A stretch of 11,977 nt of DNA from JAADHY01 sp964428935 (GTDB lineage Bacteria > Planctomycetota > Planctomycetia > Planctomycetales > Planctomycetaceae). Positions 1 through 6,222 of the stretch are shown here, in pieces. The notes beneath the pieces are model-generated. The model ran no database searches. It was not told the DNA's origin and was given only the letters and a program-made list of their open reading frames with translations. Within the stretch, counting starts at the first letter, position 1, and each line of letters begins with the position of its first letter. The stretch is from positions 1-11,977 of the forward strand of contig CAYSAG010000153.1 of the NCBI GenBank assembly GCA_964428935.1. The letters are read 5' to 3'. The translations under genes were made by a program, and so were the position numbers.

Positions 1-895
1 CACCCAGCGCGCAGGCGGCACATAACCGAACGTCCGGGTGTTCGTCGTCGTTTTTCAACACTGAGATCAAGGGCTCGACAGCGCGTCGATCGCCAATTTT
101 CTCCAGCGCCGCGGCGGCCTCGACTTGAACCATGCAGAATTCGTCTTCGAGCGCCGCCACGAGCGGCTCGACGGCACGCGGGTCCCCAATTTCACCCAAC
201 GCGGAGGCGGCGCAGGCCGCCAGTTCCCGGACGTCCCAGTCCTGGTCACTGTCCTGCAGCACAGAGATCAATGGCTCGACCGCGCGCCGGTCACCAAGCT
301 CCCCGAGCGCGATGACGGCCGCCTCGCGAACTTCCAGCTCTTCGTCCTCCAACGCAGCAATCAGTGGCTCAACGGCCCGTCGGTCACCCATCCGGGACAG
401 TGCAGAAGCAGCTTCGCGGCGGACGTACCAATCGTCGTCCTTTAGCGCCGCGATGAGCGGCTCGACGGCTGGCGAGGTAGGGAACTCCCGAAGTGCGTGC
501 GCGGCTGCCCGCCGAACCCCCTGTTCCTCGTCTTTCAATGCGGAAGCAAGGGGCTCAACCGCAGGTCCGTCGCCGATCTCTCCAAGCGCTTCGGCAGCTG
601 CCCTCCGGACGTCCGGCACCTCGTCTTTCAGCAAAGCGGACAGCGGCTCGACAGCGCACGGGTCGCCGATTTTCGAAAGCGCCGAGATGGCGGCTTCTCG
701 AACACCCGCGTCTTCATCGTTGAGGGCGTCGAACAAGGCCAGCATGGCCCCTCTTGCTCGCCACCCGAGTCGCTCTAGAGCCTCTGCTGCTCTGCGCTTG
801 GCGACCGCTCGGCCTGTGCGAAGCGTCTTGATCTTCCGCTTCACTTCTTTCGGGGCCTCTGCTTCCCACTGTTGCAGTTTGGAGTCTTGCACCAC
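1..895 (-). CDS. EZ-HEAT / PBS-lyase-like HEAT repeat protein (partial, 3' end outside window)
   Basis: The minus strand reads an uninterrupted frame of 298 codons from a GTG at 893-895 to the left edge. It consists of tandem HEAT-like repeats with a core close to GDPRAVEPLIAALKDED..VR..AA.AL. The codons for VEPL/VEPF-type helix starts recur at 72, 165, 273, 366, 459, 552 and 645. That is a 93-bp (31-residue) period, with one 108-bp unit that carries five extra residues. A more divergent repeat precedes them (residues ~35-60), and the N-terminal ~30 residues are charged and non-repetitive. There is no signal peptide or membrane segment. In this family such repeats form a curved helical solenoid used for protein-protein binding, and a few members are phycobilin lyases; no catalytic role can be assigned here. 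I chose the GTG because GGGGGA lies 6 nt upstream of it and the frame has no ATG until 745, inside the repeats. A second GTG follows directly at 892, and another possible GTG is at 991. The substrate or partner is unknown. Confidence 0.85.
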   Translation of the reverse strand, partial: MVQDSKLQQWEAEAPKEVKRKIKTLRTGRAVAKRRAAEALERLGWRARGAMLALFDALNDEDAGVREAAISALSKIGDPCAVEPLSALLKDEVPDVRRAAAEALGEIGDGPAVEPLASALKDEEQGVRRAAAHALREFPTSPAVEPLIAALKDDDWYVRREAASALSRMGDRRAVEPLIAALEDEELEVREAAVIALGELGDRRAVEPLISVLQDSDQDWDVRELAACAASALGEIGDPRAVEPLVAALEDEFCMVQVEAAAALEKIGDRRAVEPLISVLKNDDEHPDVRLCAACALG

Positions 896-1036
896 CTCGC
901 ATCCCCCATTGACTTGGCTGGTTGACTTCCTTCTTTCCCACACAGGTCCGCGCTCGGCCGCCTGCCTCACAGAGCCGCTGAGACGTTCCACCGCTTTGAC
1001 GGTGCATTGGCTTGCGAGTCCGAGCTGCCACGCTCT

Positions 1037-1088
1037 CCGCTAAAGCGGCCAGACCATGTCGGGAAAACCGACGCCGTCCGTTTCGGAC
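1037..1088 (-). other. Three tandem small hairpins in the presumed leader of the HEAT-repeat gene
   Basis: Three perfect short stems follow one another: 1076-1080 with 1084-1088 (GTCCG/CGGAC, loop TTT), 1058-1062 with 1068-1072 (GTCGG/CCGAC, 5-nt loop), and 1037-1040 with 1045-1048 (CCGC/GCGG, loop TAAA). They lie between the candidate promoter and the GTG start. None has a U-tract, so they are not typical intrinsic terminators. They could shape leader RNA or mRNA stability, or be chance in GC-rich DNA. Confidence 0.3.
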
Positions 1089-1115
1089 CAAACGCCCCGG
1101 ACTCACTAGAAGTCC

Positions 1116-1144
1116 ATCATAGCATTCGCTCCCCCCGATGGTAA
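1116..1144 (-). promoter_or_regulatory. Candidate sigma70-type promoter for the HEAT-repeat gene
   Basis: On the minus strand, TTACCA (1144-1139, 4 of 6 matches to TTGACA) is followed after exactly 17 nt by TATGAT (1121-1116, 5 of 6 matches to TATAAT). Transcription would start near 1109, leaving a leader of about 215 nt before the GTG at 895. The leader contains three small hairpins at 1037-1088. Support is from pattern only. Confidence 0.4.
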
Positions 1145-1511
1145 ACGTGCGTTTCCAAAATCTTGCTCACATCCCTGGCATTCGACTTTGCTCCCGCCTC
1201 CGCCGACCGCTTCCGAAGTCTCTCGAGCGGAGAACGGCAACAGACCTCAAAACCTCTCGCTCGTAAATGGGCCCCACTCACAAGGACACCACTCTGCGCC
1301 GTCCAGCCCACCTCGGCCACCTTGCCCGCGACACTCCGCGCAACCAGCCCGTTTCGGTCGGCGCGAACCCCCTCAGTTCTGGCGACACCGCCCGCTCAAC
1401 GCCGTTTTCTCACCCAACCGACCCAACTTCCGCACCTCAGCCACAGCCTCCACCCGTGCGGATTTGTGAGCCGACCGGGGCGCGCTCGGCCGGGAGCCGC
1501 TGGCAGACCGG

Positions 1512-2393
1512 CTAATGGCCCGGTTCTCGTTGTAGCAACGGGTACAGCTCGGCCACGAACACGGCCAGCACCATCAACAAGGCTCCCAGCAGTTGAACTG
1601 GCGCAAGCCGGTCGCCGTGGAGCAAGTACCCGAAGGCCGCGGCGAAGATCGGCTCCAGCACAATGATGACAGCCGTCTCGACGGCCGAAAGCCGTCTCTG
1701 GACGAAAGTCTGGACAAAGAATGCGACGGCCGTGGCCAGCACGCCCGTAATCAACAGGGCGGGCCAGACTTCGGCTGGCGGCCACTCCAGCGACACAACC
1801 GATGGTCGCACCACCGCCAGAACCGCCCAAGACCCGGCAAGTACAACGGTGGCGCCGACCAGTTGTCCGAAGGCCAGCACCGTCGCGTGGTGGTGCTTTG
1901 CGTAGCGATCCAGCAGCGCCACGTGCAGTCCGAACGCTGCGGCGGCGTGCAACGTGATCCAATCGCCCGCGGCCATCGGGCGAGGCGCTGCCCCAGCGAG
2001 CAGGGCCACTCCCACCAGGCTCACGCCGACCGCCGCCCAGAGCACCCATTTCATGCGGACGCCGAAAAGCAGTCGGTTGGCCACAGGGGCGGCAACCACG
2101 CACAGCCCGGTAATCAGACCGGTGTTGGTCGCCGTGCTCCGCTGCAAGCCCAGCGTTTGGAGAAGGAAGGCCGCGCCGAGGACGGTTCCGATCAGGGCTC
2201 CGCAGCGGAGCGTGCGGACGTTGATCCGGCCAGCGCAGAACGGCGCGAGACACGCAGCGCCGATCAGGAACCGCACCGCCAGGAAAGACACCACGCGGTA
2301 GACCTCGACGGCGTCCTTGACCACGACGAACGTCCATCCCCAGACAGCGACCACGGACAGCAGCAGAGTCGAAAGCGCAAGGCGGGCAATCAT
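1512..2393 (-). CDS. EamA/DMT-family transporter (drug/metabolite transporter superfamily)
   Basis: This encodes a 293-residue integral membrane protein with about ten hydrophobic helices arranged as two EamA repeats. The first repeat spans residues ~5-136 and opens with the family-like stretch WGWTFVVVKDAVE (18-30), then AVRFLIGA (39-46). The second spans ~144-283 and ends with SAVETAVIIVLEPIFAAAFGYLLHGDRL in pieces at 236-263, where the 'EP' at 247-248 is typical of the second repeat. EamA proteins export amino acids, metabolites or drugs, or act as nucleotide-sugar or purine permeases; the substrate cannot be read from sequence. The ATG at 2393 is chosen because the first transmembrane helix begins directly after it and nothing upstream in the open frame looks like protein. 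No clear Shine-Dalgarno sequence is present. The length is normal for the family. It stands alone: 616 bp separate it from the co-directional HEAT gene, and the plus-strand phoH operon lies on its other side. Confidence 0.9.
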   Translation of the reverse strand: MIARLALSTLLLSVVAVWGWTFVVVKDAVEVYRVVSFLAVRFLIGAACLAPFCAGRINVRTLRCGALIGTVLGAAFLLQTLGLQRSTATNTGLITGLCVVAAPVANRLLFGVRMKWVLWAAVGVSLVGVALLAGAAPRPMAAGDWITLHAAAAFGLHVALLDRYAKHHHATVLAFGQLVGATVVLAGSWAVLAVVRPSVVSLEWPPAEVWPALLITGVLATAVAFFVQTFVQRRLSAVETAVIIVLEPIFAAAFGYLLHGDRLAPVQLLGALLMVLAVFVAELYPLLQREPGH

Positions 2394-2527
2394 GAGTAGT
2401 ATTTTCGGTTCTCGCTGAGTCGCATGCGGTGTCGAAAGGCAATGGGACAAGCCGCCCCTTTCCGAGGTCGTCTGGCTCGACGAACGAAAGATCCCGGTAA
2501 GGGAAAGAGCAGCATGTCCGCGACCTG

Positions 2528-2557
2528 ATTGTACCACCACCGGTTCGAGCTTCGCAG
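2528..2557 (-). promoter_or_regulatory. Candidate extended -10 promoter for the EamA transporter
   Basis: The minus strand contains TGGTACAAT (2536-2528), an extended -10 element (TGn followed by TACAAT, 5 of 6 matches). A weak -35-like CTGCGA (2557-2552) lies 18 nt upstream. The start site would be near 2521, giving a leader of about 128 nt before the ATG at 2393. The -35 is poor, as is usual for extended -10 promoters; support is from pattern only. Confidence 0.35.
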
Positions 2558-3101
2558 CGAGCGGCACGTGGCCACCCAGCTCTCGAAGCGACAGGCGGCT
2601 CTTGCTCTCCGCCAGCACGAGCCGACCGGTTACGCTGGCGTGGTGCCGCGTCGACCGAACGTCGTCGAGGGTACGAGGATTGCCAGTGGCTGACTGTGCC
2701 AATCGGCCGCAAGCGGGTGATTGTGCGGCTGCGGATTCCGAGGGTTGGCTGTCGGGCGCCAGCCAGCGAGGGGTCGCACGCTGTAGCAACCGGCCTCGGT
2801 ACTTTCGTCGAACCGGCAGAGTTGCAATCTTGTGTACGACCGACACAACCCTTACCGTCCTCCCAAGCCGCAAGCTTCCCGCAGCTTGACGTCTGGGACG
2901 CGGCCGAGAAACGGCGGAAGACCGCAGCCGGCCGCACGGCCTGGCACGGAAGGGACTGCACCGGTCCGGTCCGTCTGGCCGCGGCCACTGGCAGGAACGA
3001 CTCGACCAAAGCTGGTCAGCTGGAGCGGGTGCGTCGACGGGAGCCCGAGCCGGGAGCCCAAAAGTCGCTCCCGCCGAGCTGTCGCCTCACCGGGCCGAAT
3101 C

Positions 3102-3130
3102 TTTCCAGCCGTCAGGCGGCGTAGTAGAAT
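3102..3130 (+). promoter_or_regulatory. Candidate sigma70-type promoter for phoH and the HD phosphodiesterase gene
   Basis: TTTCCA (3102-3107, 4 of 6 matches to TTGACA) is followed after exactly 17 nt by TAGAAT (3125-3130, 5 of 6 matches to TATAAT). Transcription would begin near 3137, giving a leader of about 150 nt before the phoH ATG at 3290. It is the best plus-strand promoter-like pair I noticed upstream of phoH. Confidence 0.4.
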
Positions 3131-3289
3131 AGCGCACCGTGCGGCTTGCCCTTTGGTGGGCTGGGGCAAGAGCGAGTCAGTGGGATGGGCGCGCTGGCCG
3201 GCGCCTGGGAAGTCAGCTCACCGTCAGGTCCGCGTCGGTTCAGGTGGAAGCGGGGCGGACACGTTTCGACTCTCCACAAAAAAGGCTGC

Positions 3290-4249
3290 ATGTCACAGGC
3301 AACGATTTCGTTCGCCAATCCGCAGCAGATTCGCTTTCTGTTCGGTGCTCACGACACGTACGTTCGGCGTCTGCGGGACTCGATCGGCGTCGAGGTGGTT
3401 CTCCGCGGCGACGAAGTTCGGCTCCACGGCAGCGAAGACCAGATCGAGCTGGGGCGGCAGATCGTCGAGGAGCTGCGGACGATCATCGAACGACAGGGGT
3501 ACCTGCGCGAGTCCGAATTTCAGCGGGTATTGGGAGATTTCGTGGGCCGCGCGGAGGAAGACGACGTCGAGAAGATCGACCTGTTCGAGTCGGCCAAGAG
3601 CGTGCGACCGTTGACGGCCGGGCAACGTCGCTACGTCCGGGCGGTCCGAGAAAACTCGCTGGTGTTCTGTATTGGCCCGGCCGGTTCGGGAAAGACCTAC
3701 TTGGCCGTGGCCATGGCTTTGCACGCGCTGCGTCGCCAGCAAGTGCGAAAAATTGTGCTGGTGCGGCCGGCGGTGGAGGCGGGCGAGAAGCTAGGCTTTC
3801 TTCCGGGCGACATTTTCGCGAAAGTCAACCCCTACCTGCGGCCCTTGCTCGACGCGCTCAGCGAAATGCTGAGCTACGAACAGGTGCGGCGGTACATGGA
3901 CAACGACGTCATTGAAATCGTGCCGCTGGCGTTCATGCGAGGCCGCACGCTGAACAACACCTTCATGATTTTGGACGAAGGTCAGAACACGACGGTCACG
4001 CAAATGAAGATGTTTCTGACCCGAATGGGGGTCGATTCCAAGATTGTCGTGACCGGCGACGTCACTCAGGTGGACCTGGCCGCTCACGTGCAGTGCGGTC
4101 TGACCGACGCCATCAACCGTTTGGCTTCGATTGACGGCGTCGCCGTGGTGAAGCTGCAAAAGGCCGACATTGTTCGCCACCCGCTTGTGGGAGAGATTGT
4201 CGAGGCGTACGAGCGCAAGTCGAGCAAGAAGTCGCGCGACGGCCGCTGA
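3290..4249 (+). CDS. phoH: PhoH-like P-loop ATPase
   Basis: This is a cytoplasmic 319-residue ATPase of the PhoH/PhoL family, close to the usual family length. The N-terminal part (~1-100) is the PhoH-specific domain. The C-terminal RecA-like core carries Walker A GPAGSGKT (129-136), the LVRPAVEAGEKLGFLPGD segment (157-174), Walker B with FMILDEGQN (225-233), and the sensor motif VTGDVTQ (254-260). Family members bind ATP and are linked to RNA metabolism and ribosome maturation, often beside ybeY; the exact reaction is not settled. The ATG at 3290 is preferred over upstream in-frame ATGs (3146, 3185) because homologues start with a similar M..ATISF segment and AAGG lies 4 nt upstream. The HD phosphodiesterase follows 120 bp downstream on the same strand, the classic phoH-pgpH order, so the two are probably cotranscribed. 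No key residue is missing. Confidence 0.97.
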   Translation: MSQATISFANPQQIRFLFGAHDTYVRRLRDSIGVEVVLRGDEVRLHGSEDQIELGRQIVEELRTIIERQGYLRESEFQRVLGDFVGRAEEDDVEKIDLFESAKSVRPLTAGQRRYVRAVRENSLVFCIGPAGSGKTYLAVAMALHALRRQQVRKIVLVRPAVEAGEKLGFLPGDIFAKVNPYLRPLLDALSEMLSYEQVRRYMDNDVIEIVPLAFMRGRTLNNTFMILDEGQNTTVTQMKMFLTRMGVDSKIVVTGDVTQVDLAAHVQCGLTDAINRLASIDGVAVVKLQKADIVRHPLVGEIVEAYERKSSKKSRDGR

Positions 4250-4369
4250 GCGTTCGGGCTGAGTGCAGCGTCGGCCCGTGGTCGCGCTGTTCAGGCACTC
4301 TTTCGCAGGACGCTCTCCTCACTCGCTCCTTCTGCGGCCTCGTTCTGTACCTCGGGTGCAAGACGGACC

Positions 4370-6118
4370 ATGGCCATTTTTGGCGCCAAGACGCAGAAGA
4401 AAACTCGCCTGTCGCGGGCGGCCGAAATCGGGGCGTCCATGACGTGGGGAGGCCGTTTGCGAGAGTCGCTCCGCAACCGCAGCCTCGTCCTGCGCATTCT
4501 GCTGGCTCTGCTGACGATTGTGGGCGTCATTCTGGTGACCGAAGCGTGGCACGCTCCGTTTCGCTTCCGCTTGGGCGACCGGCCGGAGCATGGAGTGCAG
4601 GCGCGGGTCACCTTTCGACAAATCGACCGCGTCGAAACGGAACGGGCTCGGTACGAACGGGGCGAGACGGCCCCGCCGGTGTACGACGTGTTCGAACAAG
4701 GACAGCGACTCGTCGCGCCGGGCGAGACGATCGACGAAGAACGGCTGCAGCTGTTGATGGCCGAGCACGAAGCGGTCGAGTCGCAGCGGTCCATTCAGAA
4801 CCGGCTGGTTCGAGTCGTCGTGGCGTTCGCCCTGTTGGCGGCCTTGACGGCCTTCGCCGGCTACTTTCTGGCTCGCACCCAGTCGAAGCTGGTCAACAGC
4901 CCGGGCGAGCTGTCGGTCTACCTGCTGACCGTCTTGCTGACCGTCACGCTGGGACGCTGGGCCTCGATCGACCCTTGGCGAGCAGAGGTGCTCCCCCTGC
5001 TCTCGGCCGTCATGGTGCTGGCCGTGGCTTACGACCAGGTCGTCGCCACAATCACCACCATCGTGCTGGCTCTGCTGCTGACCTTGTCGACGGTGGGCAG
5101 TTTGGAGCATTTCCTTCTGCTGACCGCTGCTTCGGCCACCGCCATTCTGTGCCTGCCGCGTGTCTCCTCCCGCTCGACGCTCATTCGCGCCGGGTTCCTG
5201 GCCGGGTTGGTGTTCGCCTTGGTCTACTGCGGCAACGTGACTTTGCACAGCCTCTCGCTGAAAGACACGTTGCTTCAGTGGTCCACGTGGACCACCGCCC
5301 TGCGCGAACTGGGTTGGTGTTTGGTCGCCGGCTACCTGGTTGCTGGAAGCCTTCCGTTCATCGAGCGGGCCTTCGGCGTGGTGACGGACATCAGCCTGCT
5401 GGAGCTGTGCAACATTTCGCACCCGTTGTTACAGGAACTGGTGCGACGGGCTCCCGGGACGTACAACCACTCCGTCGCGGTCGGGACCATCGGCGAAGCA
5501 GCGGCGGAGGCCATCGGCGCGAACGGGCTGCTGGTGCGGGTCGGGGCCTACTTCCACGACATCGGCAAGCTGCTCAAACCCGAGTACTTCATCGAGAACA
5601 ACCTGGAGGGAGGCGAAAGCCGACACGACAAACTGGCTCCCGCCATGAGCACGCTGATCATCATCGGACACGTCAAAGACGGCGTCGACCTGGCCAAGCA
5701 GTACAACCTGCCGCCCAAGATTATTGACTTCATTGAGCAGCACCAGGGGACGACACTGGTGCAGTACTTCTTCCACGAGGCGACCAAGCAGGCCGACCGT
5801 CAGCCGGACCACAAGACAGACGCCGAAGAATCCCGCTTCCGCTACCCCGGGCCGAAACCGCAGTCGAAAGAGACGGCCATTCTGCTGCTGGCCGACGCCG
5901 TGGAAAGTGCCAGCCGAACGCTGTCCGACCCCACCCCGAAACGAATCGAGAACCTGGTCCACGACATTGTCATGAGCCGCCTGCAGGACGGTCAGCTCGA
6001 CGAAAGCACGCTCACGCTGACCGAAGTGCGAGCCATCGAAGAGTCGCTCACCAAGTCGCTGATCGGGATCTACCACGGACGAATCAAGTACCCGGAGAGA
6101 GAACCGGCCCGGGCGTAG
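4370..6118 (+). CDS. pgpH: PgpH-type membrane HD-domain phosphodiesterase (7TMR-HDED / 7TM / HD), probable c-di-AMP hydrolase
   Basis: This encodes a 582-residue membrane protein. A cytoplasmic N-terminus (1-39) precedes TM1 (~40-57), a short extracytoplasmic segment (~60-140) and a cluster of about six or seven helices (~146-335). A cytoplasmic HD domain follows (~340-575). Metal-site residues visible are H367 in TYNHS, H396-D397 in YFHDIGK, H434 in GHVKDG, H458 in EQHQGTT and D509 in LLADAVES. PgpH enzymes hydrolyse cyclic di-AMP to pApA at a two-iron site; that is the inferred reaction. Two oddities stand out. The 7TMR-HDED-like domain is much shorter than the roughly 250 residues usual in Firmicute PgpH, keeping only its first motif (ID..ET, PPVYD, 85-105) and last motif (VAPGETIDEE, 115-124). 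Position 459 is Gln where Listeria PgpH has the second His of HHGT. The ATG at 4370 has no good Shine-Dalgarno; an in-frame ATG at 4439 is the alternative. The gene follows phoH by 120 bp; no ybeY follows. Confidence 0.92.
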   Translation: MAIFGAKTQKKTRLSRAAEIGASMTWGGRLRESLRNRSLVLRILLALLTIVGVILVTEAWHAPFRFRLGDRPEHGVQARVTFRQIDRVETERARYERGETAPPVYDVFEQGQRLVAPGETIDEERLQLLMAEHEAVESQRSIQNRLVRVVVAFALLAALTAFAGYFLARTQSKLVNSPGELSVYLLTVLLTVTLGRWASIDPWRAEVLPLLSAVMVLAVAYDQVVATITTIVLALLLTLSTVGSLEHFLLLTAASATAILCLPRVSSRSTLIRAGFLAGLVFALVYCGNVTLHSLSLKDTLLQWSTWTTALRELGWCLVAGYLVAGSLPFIERAFGVVTDISLLELCNISHPLLQELVRRAPGTYNHSVAVGTIGEAAAEAIGANGLLVRVGAYFHDIGKLLKPEYFIENNLEGGESRHDKLAPAMSTLIIIGHVKDGVDLAKQYNLPPKIIDFIEQHQGTTLVQYFFHEATKQADRQPDHKTDAEESRFRYPGPKPQSKETAILLLADAVESASRTLSDPTPKRIENLVHDIVMSRLQDGQLDESTLTLTEVRAIEESLTKSLIGIYHGRIKYPEREPARA

Positions 6119-6125
6119 TGGGCTT

Positions 6126-6145
6126 CGGTCGCAAGTCGGCGACCG
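6126..6145. terminator. Candidate hairpin between convergent genes
   Basis: CGGTCGC (6126-6132) and GCGACCG (6139-6145) form a perfect 7-bp stem with a 6-nt loop, just after the phosphodiesterase stop at 6118. It lies in the 104-bp gap before the 3' end of the convergent phosphorylase gene (6223). There is no T-run on either strand, so it may act as an mRNA 3' end or not at all. Confidence 0.3.
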
Positions 6146-6222
6146 GGTTCCGGCCGCACGACGGTCGAGCGTCTTTCTGCCCTGTTCCGCCCCGCCTCCT
6201 ACCGCTTCCAAGCGAGCCGTCC

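Larger units (their letters stand above)
896..1511. other. 616-bp intergenic region between two minus-strand genes
   Basis: Apart from the candidate promoter at 1116-1144 and the hairpins at 1037-1088, I see no supported feature. Open frames here (for example 1163-1666 and 1188-1469 on the plus strand, 1117-1320 on the minus strand) have proline-, arginine- and serine-rich translations with no recognisable domain, as expected from GC-rich non-coding DNA. No strong terminator hairpin with a T-run follows the transporter stop at 1512; only 5-bp GC stems are visible just downstream of it. Confidence 0.5.
2394..3289. other. 896-bp divergent intergenic region without a convincing gene
   Basis: This region separates the minus-strand transporter from the plus-strand phoH. 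It holds the candidate promoters at 2528-2557 (minus) and 3102-3130 (plus). Open frames exist on both strands (for example 2696-3124 plus, 2852-3169 minus, and the upstream extension of the transporter frame), but their translations are rich in arginine, proline and serine and show no domain or membrane segment. A 6-bp stem TGGCTG/CAGCCA lies near 2744-2763. I see no RNA gene. Confidence 0.5.

Noticed and set aside
1..895. Regular DNA repeats that could suggest a CRISPR or VNTR array
   Set aside because: The 93-bp period is codon-aligned and encodes HEAT repeats; there are no identical short repeats with unique spacers.
132..1043. 303-codon plus-strand serine/arginine-rich frame at the left end
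   Set aside because: It is the antisense shadow of the HEAT repeats; its apparent internal repeats come from the 93-bp period of the minus-strand gene.
2535..2570. GGTTCGAGC resembling a tRNA T-loop
   Set aside because: No flanking 5-bp T-stem, anticodon arm or acceptor stem can be formed.
2390..2575. 61-codon minus-strand frame ending with an ATGA overlap at the transporter start
   Set aside because: The overlap would suggest translational coupling, but the peptide is arginine-rich with no ribosome binding site or known similarity.
1396..3009. 537-codon minus-strand frame overlapping the EamA transporter
   Set aside because: It overlaps the transporter in another frame; the translation is arginine-rich with no hydrophobic helices. 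The transporter frame alone shows family motifs.
4319..5422. 367-codon minus-strand frame, Q/R-rich
   Set aside because: It is antisense to the PgpH-like gene, with no domain and the composition of a shadow frame.
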